Shown here: positions 24,962 through 40,772 of the stretch, one piece after another
Position numbering within the stretch: position 1 is the first letter of the stretch
How the letters are laid out: the number at the start of each line of letters is the position of its first letter
NCBI GenBank assembly: GCA_902729315.2
Contig: LR746278.1
Span: 1,933,001 to 1,997,000 of the forward strand
Direction: 5' to 3'
DNA: 64,000 nt
Source of the DNA: Spirodela intermedia
Lineage: Eukaryota; Streptophyta; Magnoliopsida; Alismatales; Araceae
Position numbers and translations under genes: made by a program
Notes under the pieces: generated by a model
Told to the model about the DNA's origin: nothing
Databases searched by the model: none
What the model saw: only the letters and a program-made list of their open reading frames with translations

Positions 24962-26769
24962 GGTTCTCAACGACGGAGAGGAACAAAGAATTGTAACCAA
25001 AATGCCGTAGAAATTGGACGGGCGGGTCAAGATTCATCAGAGCACCCCCCATGCGCATCAAGAATTCACAGAAACTTAAACCCCTCAGATGGGTCGACGA
25101 AGACGTGGGCGGCTCTTGCAAAACAGGGTGCCAGAATCCGCCAAGAACGGCACCTTGAGAAGCCCATGGGGCGGTGGAGACGGCGGGGGTTCCTCGGCCT
25201 GGATTGAATCCACCAGAAGTGAGGCATCCGGGGGGTGAAGAGTGGCGGGAGATTTACCTGACGAAGGGAAAGAGTTGAGAACGAACTCGAGAGAGAAAAA
25301 GAAGCCTCTCTCTCTCTCTCTACATTCAGAGTCGGAGATTAATGAACGGACCGATATTCACGGCCGATATCTCATGCCCTGATCTAACAGTTCTTCTTTA
25401 TAGAATGGGGAAGCGTGGATCCTCGGCCGTAGGATTGAGTACCTGAGCTCACAGTATCTCTCACCGTTAATGGCGTTTTGCATTAAACACCCTCATGGAT
25501 CTCCATCTTGTATCAACAAATGTAGAGAAGCATAAAAGGGATATTTAAATAAATTATGGATAAGTACGGGTATGAAGACTTGACTCGTATTTCCTAGGAA
25601 CCAAAACGGAATCCACGAAAAACAACACTTCTTTCCGCATCGAGAGTCCAATTCGCCACGTGGATGGGCCGCAAACAACAAAACGTGATCGTCAGATGAA
25701 TGTACCCGAAAAAGGCTCAATGATCAGAAGGGTCTGACATTTGATGACGTCATCAGTTATTGGCGGCCAGCGTGGAAACGGGCCCACAGACTCCAGCCGC
25801 AAATGGACGCTGCGGCATCTGGGGAATTACAAGACACGTCAGCGGGGGCCAACTCGGCTGAACTGTTGACCGGATAAGTCAAACATTCAGTTGCCCTCTG
25901 ACTGGGCGAGTTGACTGGACGATTAGGCCCCACTATAACGCGATACTCATCGGACGGGCCAGAACTCATAGCATTTGATCAGAATATAGAGGCATGGAAA
26001 CACCTCATTACATGTCATTATAACTATTTAATTATATGTATGATTAACATAATTTGGATAATATTTAATTAAAAAATATGATATCATACTTATTCATGTA
26101 ATGGATTTCTTTTAAGGGGCCGAAGCGGATGTGACGAGTGCTCGGATCCGCCCGACCGGTCCGGGTCATGAGAATCGGACCGTCCAGATTTGTCCCGGGA
26201 TTAATATGAAAGCAGTAATCGGGCGGTCCTGAATGCGCCCTCGTCGGTGGACTTGGCACATCATAATCCGACGGTTCTCGATGGACTTCTACATTGCGAA
26301 GATCATCACCGCAGAAGGAGAGACGAGCTCTGGTTTTCCCAGCGGGTCGGTGGGCTTCTCCCCCGCGGGTGAGATTCCGGAGCCCACGTTGTTCCTCTTC
26401 TTCTAGCACTGTTCGCGGCTTCTTGCCGGATCTCGCGTCTTGAGATCTCCTCCTGGCGCGATGACGACCTTCGATTCTGTTTTATCTCGGTTGGATCTGT
26501 TGAGAGGTGCGTTTTGGCTCCCCCAATTTCGTCTCAGTGACTATTGATTGGTTCTGTGGTCCTTGTGAGCGTAATCTAAAGGCGTGGATTCTTCTCGTGT
26601 TTGATCCCTTGATTCGGCCTCGGTGATTACGATTTTGTCGCAGGGTAGTCCCGCTGGGCTGACATCAAGTTTCTCGTTCTCCGCTGCCGACAACGGGCGT
26701 GAATGTTGGATGCAACATTGTGTCTCTTAATTGGAGTGGGAGGCTTTCGTGGATTCTCTGAGGTAGGGA
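24962..26769. other. Divergent promoter region between TCX and GC5
   Basis: The two genes start back-to-back about 1.8 kb apart, so this region holds both promoters and leaders. The TCX side is GC-rich with a CT tract at about 25302-25321. The centre (25.97-26.10 kb) is AT-rich. The GC5 side from about 26.1 kb is GC-rich and appears to hold a leader intron (see the small upstream frame at 26461-26648). No separate gene is supported. Confidence 0.6.
26461..26648 (+). other. Possible spliced upstream ORF in the GC5 leader
   Basis: ATG at 26461 opens a frame of 15 codons up to a likely donor (TTGAGAG|GTGCG, exon end 26506). If joined to the acceptor at 26643 (GTCGCAG|GGTAG), it would read one more Gly codon and then stop at 26646-26648, giving a 16-residue peptide. 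It would lie wholly in the 5' leader of GC5. Splice use is inferred from sequence only. Confidence 0.35.
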
Positions 26770-29700
26770 ATGGCGTGGCTGGGTAAGGTCTCGCTTGGGG
26801 GATTCCCGGATCTAGCCGGGGCCGTGACGAAGCTGAGCGAAAGCGTGAAGAACATCGAAAAGAATTTTGACACTGCACTTGGGTTGGAGGAGAAATCTGA
26901 CACAGGCGAAGGTGATCCTTCTGTTTTTTGTTTATGATTTGAATCTTCATCTCATGCCAGGTCTAAAGTATTCTAGTCGACCTTACATTAGCAGGAAGGT
27001 GAGCTCTACAGTGTGGATCATCGATGCCTCCTATTTCGTGCTAAACCCGGAATTTGACCAATCCACGGAAAAAAAAGTCTATAGTTATCCCATAAGCCTT
27101 CCATCTAAATCCGGATCGGTGAGAGAAAATGAAAAATACTGGTACATCGCGGCAACCTTCTGAAGGTTGGTTAGGAAGGGCAAATAAAAGTCCAAACTAA
27201 CTTCACTGACAGCTCAAGTTCAACAGGATCACTCGGAAGGTTTAAGAATCTCCCAACTGATTAAAATTAAAGCCTGTCCGACAGTGGAAAAAATTCCCAA
27301 GGTTCTTTGAAGGTCTCCAAGATGAAGAGGAAAAACGACGAATTCAATATTATACTACGTGGATCCCAAGGTCCTTTGAAGATCTCCAAGGTGATATTTC
27401 ACACAATAGTTATTGGGACCTTCAAAAGAGAAACTATGAAAGGTAGTGAGCGAATACAACAAAAACAAACATGAGTCTTTTGTTGTAATTATCTATAAAC
27501 CTTGAGGAGGTAAACTATGCGAAAAAATTCTGTATGATTGCCTGTGTGATATTTTCGTTGTGTGAAAAATCCACGGTTGAATACCTCTCTTTTTGCTTTT
27601 TTAGAACAAGGCAAGTTGGTGAACCGAACATGCTCCTTTCTAAATTACTTCATTAATAATAAATAAACGTCTAAAAACGTTTTTACAGTTTTCTCCCCTT
27701 GAAACTGTTAAAAACTGATATATCTTATCCATTACAAATTTCAGCCGTACAGAAGGCTGTGAGTTTCTATGAAGAACCCGAATATTGGGTATCCATGCCT
27801 GCATTGATTTCTTTTGTTTATCGTGCAATTTTTAACTCTTGGACAGAGTTTTAACTTCACAGGTAAGCTGGTAGTTGTAGCTTGAGCCATTGACTGATGT
27901 GTTAATATATTTTTGTTTGGAACCTTAGCTTCTGGAATATGGCCACTAGCATCAGACACGAAAACTCTCTTCGAGCCTATGATGGCATTTATGGGGCACA
28001 AAGGAGGAGATAGTGGCATTGATGAACAGACAGAAAACCTGGAATCGACAGGACATTCTCAGGATGTTAAAAATGATACCCATCAGGTTTCTCCTGCAGT
28101 AGCTGACAAAGGGTTGAATGTTCTAACTGAGAAAGAAAATGAAGGATCTGAAAGCAAGGTCGAACAGGATTCGTATGTCACTGAAGTGGTCCCAGAAGAA
28201 TCCCTTGAAAGTAAAGCTGAACGCGAAATAAATCTGTTGCAAACTGCAACTTCTCTGCATGCCCATTATGAAGTCACAAGTTCTTTGCACCCGACTCATC
28301 AGGAAGGGATTGAAGACATTCCCAGTGATCGTCCGCCTTCAGAAGATTCTAAATCTAAGAGCTCCATTTCCGTAAATCAGACAGAAAGCAGAGAGTTTTC
28401 CACGTCTGATAAGTTTTATCAAGTTGGTGATTCACATTTGGAGTCCCAGGAAGTGGAGGTTTCAACCTCTGCACATTCGACTGAAAAAGATCCTAAGAAT
28501 GTTGATGTGGAAGGTAGTGACAATGTTGTAAGCTCTGAGACAGAGAACATGGCTTCATATTCTCTTAATCAAAGTTCCAACAATGAAACCACCAGCAGAG
28601 AATCTAATAATGATTTAAAAAACTCACGAAGCATAAGTCAGGCTCCAACTATGAATTTCGAACCTGAGCCAGTGGAAGTGAAATCCCACGGAAGAGATGT
28701 CAGAGAAGAGCACCCATCCGAGTCAAAGATGAATGAAATTGAAGCTGCAGAACCTGACACCGGGGTTAAAAAGCTGCAGGTTGAAATGAAAATGATGGAG
28801 GCTGCACTTCAAGGAGCTGCAAGACAAGCACAGGTACGTAATTATATACACATTGCCTGCAGAATATATGCACGTGGCCACATGCATAAATGCCTTTTCT
28901 CTCTGAGTTATGAAAGTTATTCGATTGTTTTTAGTTTCAAGTCGGTATTTTTTTTAAGCCATTGATCTGTTAACTCGTTCACATTATACCTGAAGAAACT
29001 CTTCAAGAATGTGGAGAGAGTGGGAGAAAAAGATTGAGAGATGGTGCACATCCCTTTTCTGTGATAACCCTAGGGTATACTGGAAGAGAATAGTTATCAA
29101 TTCAGTGCAGCCCTATTCACTTCTATAAATGCTCCTAGTGATGATTTATTTAACCATAACCGTATGTGTATACAGAGAAATACGAGAAAAAAAAAAGAAG
29201 AAAAATGATGCTTTTAGAAAACACTGTTCACGAGTGATATCACATAAACAGTAACTGTCTCGTCAACGTCTATAAAAGATCTTTTCTGGATATTGTCCAG
29301 AACATAAACTAGAAAGAACCGATAGATAAAAATTAGGAACATTTTTTTTAAGGCAAGGGAAAAATATAGACCAGAATGGCGACCATGAATGGCAATCAGA
29401 ACTCTTCCTAAAGGGTTTTGCCTATACGGGAGCAGATATTGTAGTGAACCATAGATTCATGTATGACTGAAAATTTTCAGAGATTAGGTATTTTATTATT
29501 CTCTGTTAAACAGGTTATCTCTTTTAGTGTGTGAGCTACTTTTGAGTCTGAAAGAAACTATTTCTTCTGGGTCTTCGAGAGAGACTGCTATAATTGTCAT
29601 CCTCGAAGTCAACAAAGATTCACAAGAGGGAGAAAGTGTCTGGGTTGATAAGTGTGAGAAAGAAATGAGATATATCATGTGATATTTCTGTAATCTGGAA

Positions 29701-32700
29701 ATTGGTATTATTCCTTGTTTCCTTTTTTTCTTCTTGGTTTCTGCTCATTACCTTCGCATAGCTATGAATATTTTATGAAGGCATGATTCTGAATTTTTAT
29801 TTTAGCTTGTTGAGATGCGTCAATCCTAGGTCTTGCTATGCGTATTACTTTTTCTTAGTTCGCAACACGTGATATGGCAACTCTGTTAACTTGATTTCTG
29901 TGCAGTCAAAGGCCGACGAAATTGCAAAGCTTATGAATGAAAATGAGCAGCTAAAATCTACAATTGAGGATCTGAAGGTAGGTATGAAACCTTAATCTAT
30001 TTTCAAGTCCGTATTCGTTTATGATAATAGATGGTTAGTTAGGGTCTCTCTTATTTCAATTTGATACCTACATCCTCATATTCTCTTCATCTGTCATATG
30101 CTTCCAAAGTATGAGCTAAGAGCGCAATTTGCCTTGTGAAGTAGAATTAAGGTTTCTTTTAGGTAGGATTTGGCTCCAACTAAGCGCCCGAGACACCTTC
30201 CAAACATTTCTCCTATACAAACGCCATTTTCTAGCTGTTTTGATGGTTTATTTAGACCAGCAATAGAGGCAAAAAGTCAGCCCCAATTGCTACCTGTGAT
30301 TGGGTTATCTTATTGCTAGCCCTTGACAGCTATGCCAGTGCTAAAGTCGGATACTAAATTGAGTTACTGATGTAATACTGAGTACATTAAAAGTTAAAAG
30401 CGGTCCAAACTGTCAATGTTTCCAGCCACGTGTTTGTTTTTTAATACTACCCTTATGTGGTCTGTATCCTCCATCTCAATTTTTAAGGCCCTACGATTCA
30501 TCCTAAAATTAAGTTATTCATAACTCCTGATCTCTCTCTCTCTCTCTCTCTATGTATGTATGTATATGTGTATATAGCTCTGCCTGTCTCGTCGTCCTCC
30601 TCTTTCCTCTTTCTATGCTCGAATTTTCTACTGTGTGAAAATAAGACCTGCCTTACTTTTGGATTCGAAGAAAAATACTGCTGTCGTGACTTTTGCTATG
30701 CCCTGATACCTGACTGCTTATATATAGACTGCGTTCTTTAAGTCCATTTGTAAATATCTTGGACTCTTTCTACTGCTTGTTAACTTAGACCCTGTATCAG
30801 AATCTGTGTAATTCAATTGTGAAAATTTAAATACGTGAGAATATTTATGGCACTTAATCTGTTTTTTTTTTGCAGCGAAAGACTTCTGAATCAGATTCTG
30901 ATTCACTTCGAGAAGAGTACCATCAGAGAGTAGCCTCTCTTGAAAGGAAGGTACGTTATTTTTCCATATCAGTCTTCTTTTCCTTGTTTACATTCTCATG
31001 GTTTACTTTCCCGTGTTATAGGTTTACTCTATACAATTAGTTCAGGGGATATGTTATTCTAGCACTGTTTAAATTGTAATAATTACTATGATTTTTTTTT
31101 ATGATATATGCGAGCTTGAACTCCTGTTTAAACGGTTAACTTTTCTTCTAGTCGAATTCCATGCATCTGCTTTCATTGCTCAAGTTACCCTTACTTTCCA
31201 TGGATTTTTTGAGGGCATAAAACCAGGGCGGAGGTCTATTTTATGAATCAGCAGCAATATTGATGGTCTGGCTGTGATGTAGATCAGTGTGATTTCCATC
31301 TTGAGACCAGGGCGGAGGTATATAATTTAGACAGTTTGAAAAATCTAGTTCTAGAAAAATTCTAGACAGTTTTTAGACAGAAGTTATGGGTAAACTGTAA
31401 GCAAGGATCTCAACATTGCAATTATTCTCTTACGAAGGACATACATGAAATTTTTTTTGCCGTTGATGGAGAGTTTTGTTTGAACGGGATGATAACAATA
31501 CTGGAGACTCTGGTGAGATTCTTATGGATGGTTCAAGAGTCAATGTTAAAGCACGAACAGTTCACTATGTGAATGACAGAAAAATATGTATAAAAATCTG
31601 CGTGGTCAAAGTCTTGAGTACTGAATAAATGTGAATTAATGACACGGTCAAAAGATTTGGATTTCATTTGAAATATATTATTGATCATCAGCATTTCTTT
31701 CACATTCTTTAACTGCATAAATTCTTATGTGGTGTCAGCCTCCTCTTGCAATTTGTTTGAATCATTTTTTTTTTCTGTTCCTATATCATGTGATGCTAAA
31801 ATTGTTCTTCTCTAAATCACTTAAATGCATTGCGGACTGGAGATCATTGTTGACTTCTTGTATTTTGTGTCTTTTATTGGCTTCAATGGTTGATAAAATC
31901 AGTCAAGTTTTTTTAGAACGATTTATATGATTTATATTTTCTGATTCTAGGTATATGCTCTTACAAGAGAAAGAGATACTTTAAGAAGAGAGCAAAATAA
32001 AAAGGGTGACGCAGCTGCTCTTTTAAAAGAAAAAGATGAGATTATCAGTCAAGTTATGGCAGAAGGTAAAGTTTTTGGTATCAGTCAAGTTATCAGTCAA
32101 GTTATTAGCTCCCTAAAAATATACCTTCCGTATTACTCGAATTCTATAAAGTTTTTGGTGCTTTTTCTCCGTTCAATTCTATTTTTGTCCAGTTTGTCTT
32201 CTTGTCTCCCCCTTGTTCATAGCATCATTTTGGTCAACATCTTTTAGAAATATCCTTACTGTGGTCAGAACAAGGGAGCTGTTGAACATTGTGACTTTGT
32301 TACAGGACTGATTATAACAATAAGATTTGTGCATCTCGTTGCTTATTGACAGTTGCACAATCTCTTCTACAATGCAAATAGTTTATGTATTTTATGGAGT
32401 CTGTAATGATCTTTTGTGTAGTCTTGTTCATTTATTTTTTATTGTACAATTTTATAGGTGAAGAGTTGTCCAAGAAGCAAGCTGCTCAAGAATCAACTAT
32501 CAGGAAGCTAAGGGCTCAGGCATGCTGCTAGCATATTGAATTTCTTTTAAACTCATAATCATTTTGGGTTTTATCATGATATTTAGTCATTCTTTTGTGT
32601 GAAAGTCAGATTAGAGAACTTGAAGAAGAAAAACAGAGGCTGAACTCAAAGCTTCAGGTATGCTCACATCAGTGATAGTATACTACTGCTTTAGACGCTC

Positions 32701-35700
32701 TCATGCTTTTTTTTCACATTTTTTCTAGTCTGTCAAGGAGAATCTACGTCTATGCATCGCTTTTATGTTGACAACAATTCAAAATACTTGTCCTTCAAGG
32801 TTTCAGTGTCCATGTCAGCAATGCTATGCCACAGATGAAAAGGCATATAAGTTTTTCATTGCTGTTTCTTGTTCATGGAAGATAACTTGTTTGGTTTAAG
32901 CTCTGCTTTCTGTCGAGTATACTCCAAATTATTACCTTTTCAATTTCTCACATTTTTTCCTTTTTAGACATTATACTTGTTATTGACCAAAATATCCAGT
33001 TGTCAATGCCTGGAACCTATGATAGATATATTGACTGTCTGGATTAGTACGCATCCCCTGGAAATGTGTCCAATAAAGCCTGGATAGGTGGATGAAAGGA
33101 TGCACAAGAAGATAATATTTTAGTTTATTAGTTTTTGCTTGCTATTTTTTTTCCCTATTCTGGCTCGATTTTGCTGTTTCTCTCGTATTTATTAATGGGT
33201 TCATGGACGTCACTTATCATATGGAAATGAAATTAATGTCGCCTTTGATATTAGAAATTTACCGTAGTGTTTCACATGTGGGTGGTTACTATACCTTTTC
33301 TCATGCTTGTGTTCTAATTTTTGGATGTTGTTATTATCTTGGACTGTAACAATTTATTTCTTAATAATGCACCCAACGTTGGGTTCTATGCTTATAAAAC
33401 TTTTAGGCGATCTATTTTGGGAACATCTGTTTATGCTTTGTAAAAGACTAACCGCTGTGTGCATATTTTTGGGTGTATTACAGGTGGAGGAGACAAGAGT
33501 GGAGAGCATGAAGAAGGACAAGGCAGTGACAGAGAAATTGTTGCAAGAAACAATAGAGAAAAGCCAAATTGAACTTGCTGCCCAAAAGGAATTTTACACT
33601 AATGCTCTGAACGCTGCCAAGGAGGCTGAAGCGTTAGCTGAGTCTCGGGCCAACGATGCAGCTAAGATCGAGTTAGAAAGTCGTTTGAGAGAAGCTAATG
33701 AACGTGAACATGAGTTGGCTCGATCACTACATCAGCTTAGGCAAACACTTATAAAAACTCAGGAAGAGGTACTTTGCTTTAAAACCTGGACGTTCTAACG
33801 TACCTGTGCTCACAAACGCCTGGCTTTCTAGGTCTATATTGCTTCTCTATATTTGAGATAGGATCTCTGCTGAACGCTCAAGGCACTTTCTTTTGACAAC
33901 TTTGTAGGCTGATTTTAGGGAGGACATGCTTAAAAGAGATGTCGACGAACTCCAAAAACGCTACCAAGTGGGTTACTTTCCCTTTCTTTATCAATACTTC
34001 AATAATTTTTAATGAGTATCGCAATAAATTTCCAAGTAAGATGTAATTCATTTCAGGCGAGTGAGCTTCGATATAATGAGTTGATCACGCAAGTTCCTGA
34101 CTCAACTAGGCCTCTTCTAAGACAGATTGAAGCCATGCAGGTTAGAGTTCTGTTATGATTTCTTTTTTCGGAGAAATCATGAACATTCGATTTTTATATC
34201 TTTAGAATACCGAACAAGATGTGGATTGTGATGCAATTGATTTCTCAATTTTTGGCTTAAGTTTCTGTGACGGAATTAACTTTAGTTAGAATAATTTCCC
34301 CTGAGAAGATTACTGAATGGGAAAACTATGGTCGGCCTGTATGTTGATTCTAACAGGAAGCCGCTGCAAGAAAAGCAGAAGCGTGGGATGGTGTAGAGAA
34401 AAATTTAAATGCTCGCCTTGAGGTTTTTTCCTCCTTCTTTTGGATGGAATAAAATCGATCATTTCCATATAAAGTCCAAAATGACACTCTTTTTAATTCA
34501 TGTTATCAGTCTGCAGAGGCCAGAGCAGCAGCTGCGGAGGAAAGAGAACGATCCATGAATGAACGTCTAACCCAGACTTCGTCTCGAATGACCATGTTGG
34601 AGACCCAGGTATTCTTTTTCATATTTGGCCTCAATGCTTGTCTTCTCTGACCAGAAGCTGATAATCACTTGAAATGTGTTAGATTGCATGTCTGAGGACA
34701 GAACAGGCGCAGCTGAGTCGCTCACTTGAAAAGGAGAGGCAAAGAGCATCCGAGAGTAGGCAAGAATATCTGGCAGCAGTGGAGGAAGCTGCAACGCACG
34801 AGGGTCGTGCCAAACAGCTTGAAGATGAGATACGAGAGCTTAGAAGTAAACATAAGCAGCAACTACAAGAAGAACTGGTTCACAGAGAACTTTTAGAGAA
34901 GGTAGCGTTTAATTTTCTCATCCCTTCCCTATATCTAATTCGTTTTCTCAGATGCTTTGACCCATCTCCTTTGGATAGAATGCTTAATCGCCTCGTCTCT
35001 GCCCATCCCCTTTTAGGTCGACCACTTTGATCGATTTAAACAGCTTGATCTTGCCTTTCTTTTTCTTAGGGCAACACCATAAGTTTCCTCTGACACGAAA
35101 TCGTCTCTTGTTACAGCTCTTGAAGCTTATCTTGTTCTTCCTTTATGTGTTGTGGGAAAACTTGTGGTGTTCATGGTCACAACACCACCGACCTCTTAAT
35201 CTATTATTCTGCTCATCCACGTTGATTGCCACACTATATTCTCCTCATTATTTCTCATATCTCTGCTGAAGCAATGCGATACAGAAATTATGTCCATTGG
35301 CATCGACACCACAGTGAATAATAATCGTGACGATTCTCAGGAACTAGAGCGAGAGAGGAGTTCTAAATCAGAATTGGAAAAGATTCATCTGGAGAAGTCT
35401 GCCACCGCACAAGGCTCCGCCCCAAAGTACTCAAATTATGCGGAAAATGGTACAAATTCCTTTTAACTTTGACCTCGTCGATTTCTTCCCTCCCCCTCCC
35501 CCAGAAAGAAATATTTACTCTTTCTTCTCTTCCTCCTCCCCCCCTCTTTGGAAGGTGACGTCTCCCTCCGGAAGCTCTCCAGCGCCGGGAGTCTGAGCAG
35601 CATGGAAGAAAGCTTCTTTCTTCAGACATCTCTTGGATCTTCTGAGGACATCATCTCCGAGAGGAGGAGCCCTACCGACGCAACCATGTCACCTTACTTC

Positions 35701-36109
35701 TTAAAGAGCATGACCCCGAACGCATTCGAAGCTACACTCCGCCAAAAGGAAGGGGAGCTCGCATCATACATTTCCCGCTTAGTAAGTACAACTGCCTAAG
35801 CTCTAAGCTCTTAGCTCTCATCTTCCACCAAAGAATGAGCGAGCTTACTTCCATTCGTCCTCGTCTAGGCGTCACTCGAGTCCATCCGTGACTCTCTTGC
35901 TGAGGAGCTCGTCAAGATGACCGAACAGTGTGAGAAGCTGCGAGCCGAGTCAGCTCTTCTGCCGGGGCTGCGTGCAGAGCTGGAATCATTAAGACGGAGA
36001 CACTCTTCTGCTCTGGAGCTCATGGGCGAGCGTGATGAAGAGGTAAGTAATCTCATCGAATTGTCCCCATTTATTACCAATAATAGTAAAAAAAACGTCC
36101 TTGGTCAAG

Positions 36110-36140
<31 letters not shown>

Positions 36141-36386
36141 TTTATTTCTGGTTAAATGAGTGGTGCAGCTGGAGGAGCTCCGAGCCGACATCATCGACTT
36201 GAAGGAGATGTATCGAGAGCAGGTGGACTTGCTAGTTAACAAGGTAAGCTTTTTTTCACCGATCAAACAAGGGGCGTTGACCTTGTTAACCCCCCCCCCC
36301 CTCCACCCCCTTGTTAAAGGCGTTGACCTCTGTCGGTTTCTTCTCCGCAGATACAGACGTTGACCTCTGTCGGTGCCGCCGTCTGA
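26770..36386 (+). CDS. GC5: Golgin candidate 5 (TMF-like Golgi coiled-coil tether)
   Basis: Eighteen coding exons: 26770-26911, 27929-28833, 29906-29977, 30876-30950, 31951-32065, 32458-32519, 32610-32657, 33484-33768, 33908-33967, 34057-34140, 34357-34422, 34510-34608, 34683-34901, 35341-35449, 35555-35781, 35869-36042, 36169-36243 and 36351-36386. They join in frame to 950 residues; Arabidopsis GC5 has about 956. The N-terminus MAWLGKVSLGGFPDLAGAV and the IWPLASDTKTLFEP block match the family. A long acidic Ser-rich region (exon 2) leads into continuous coiled coil from residue 330 or so (ALQGAARQAQ, then heptads to the end). The C-terminal TMF domain (GERDEELEELRADIIDLKEM) is the region that binds Rab6/RabH GTPases in homologues. 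The protein is a peripheral Golgi tether. Intron 6 (32520-32609) has a GC donor. The last exon encodes only 11 residues. Confidence 0.95.
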
Positions 36387-37050
36387 TGAGATCCGGATCT
36401 GCGGTTGGTAAGAGCTACCTTGCTCGGTCGTGAGTTCTGCCCCTACATTGCCGAGCGAAGATTAGATTCACTCGGATATCCATCCCAGTTGATGATGTAC
36501 CCTTTTTTTTTTTTGGTTGTGTTGGAAAAACAGTCTGGGAGGGGCGCGTTGTTCCTCCCTTCTGACGTTTTTTTTTCCTATGAAGATGAATTTTGTACAA
36601 AAAAAAGAAAACTTTAAGCGAATTTAATTATTTTATAAATGCCCCCCAAAAAAAAGCTAATTTGGAGTTCGTTTTCTTTCTTTTTTTTAGGTGAAGAAAA
36701 TGATCTATTTCTTGTGTGCGGCCAAAATCACCGAATATTTCGGAAAAATGAAAATTATTTTGTCCATAATCGTGAAAAATGTATTATGAAAAATTTATGC
36801 AGGTAATTAAATATGAAATAACGCAGTAAATATAGGATCTCAGTTTTTATATATAAAAAAGGGTTGATATATTTTTTATGTCCACTGATAAGGGGATTAG
36901 GATATGAACACAATTATATAACATAAATGGGTTAAAAGTTACAATATACAATGAATGTGAACATTTATACAAATTTCTCCCTCATCCTTCTGGTTATATG
37001 TAAATTCTTCTCCCTCGGCCTCTCGGAGGACTTGGTTTTTCCCCTTCGCG
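36387..37050. other. Spacer: GC5 3' end and RH35 promoter
   Basis: Holds the GC5 3' untranslated region, with poly-T and poly-A runs between 36500 and 36690, then an AT-rich promoter stretch (36700-36990), and a CT-rich leader just before the RH35 start. No gene is seen. Confidence 0.6.
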
Positions 37051-39888
<2,838 letters not shown>

Positions 39889-40772
39889 GCTCCCATCCGA
39901 CCTTCTTGTACATTTTTGGTGTCTTGGTATCAGAAAATCTGCAGATCTTGTGTGTTCTTCTAGGTTTAGAGTTGACTTTTTTCTTCTGCCGATCCACTGG
40001 GTGGAGTTGACATTGCTGGTATTCCCCCATAATGATGATGGGGGATGAGGATTGTTGGGAGAAATATCAGAAAAGTTTTTCACTTTAAGAGCATTATGCA
40101 GGAAAACAAAAAAAAAAAAACCTAGAAATCGATTTTTTTTGCTAAATCTTATCTATCAGGTCGATTTTGGACCGGAAAATGCAGAACAAAGATGGATTGA
40201 GCCGGCAGATGATCGGTCATCTAGGGTTTGTTCTTCCCTGAAGACTAGCTCGATTTTTTACGAGCAATTTGAGTGATAGATTTGCGGAGCAATTTGTCAG
40301 AGTCCGGGCCTCGTTAGGGTTTTAAGATCAGCCGGCCTCTCTGTATGACGAACCGTAGCGTCCCATTCCTGCCCCTGCCCTCCGTCCCACCATTAGGACG
40401 CAGAAGGTAGTAAGCCGTCGCCGAGAGGGGCGACATCGTTGCTCCCTTATCCTCCCCCTCCGTTCCCAGAGACTACACCTCTCTCTCTCTCTCTAGCAAA
40501 GAGGTGGAGGCCGAGACAAGTGGTCGGGCAGGACTCGACATCGCCACCGCAGGGGTAGCTCGAATACGGTCGAAGGAGCTCCAGGAGGAGCGCGCCGTGA
40601 TCGTTGGTGGGGATTCGAAGGCGAAGGCCCTTCTTCTCTCTGGTGTGGTCACCTGAACCTCGAGCAGGAAGCCAGACCGAGCAATCCACCTCCATACGAG
40701 ATCCTTGAAGAGGCATCGTTTCCCTCCACCTTCCCTCTTGGAGCGTTTGATGCCGCCACTCTCTTTCCTGAA
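39889..40772. other. Spacer: RH35 3' end and CCMH promoter/leader
   Basis: About 880 bases with the RH35 3' untranslated region (poly-A run near 40109-40120) and then a GC-rich, CT-containing leader for CCMH. Open frames on either strand at 40447-40900 show no family features. Confidence 0.6.

Noticed and set aside
24537-25121. 194-codon minus-strand frame at the start of TCX
   Set aside because: It overlaps exon 1 in another frame. The frame with KKLARQLDF at 24961-24648 carries the family motif and joins in phase to the next exon.
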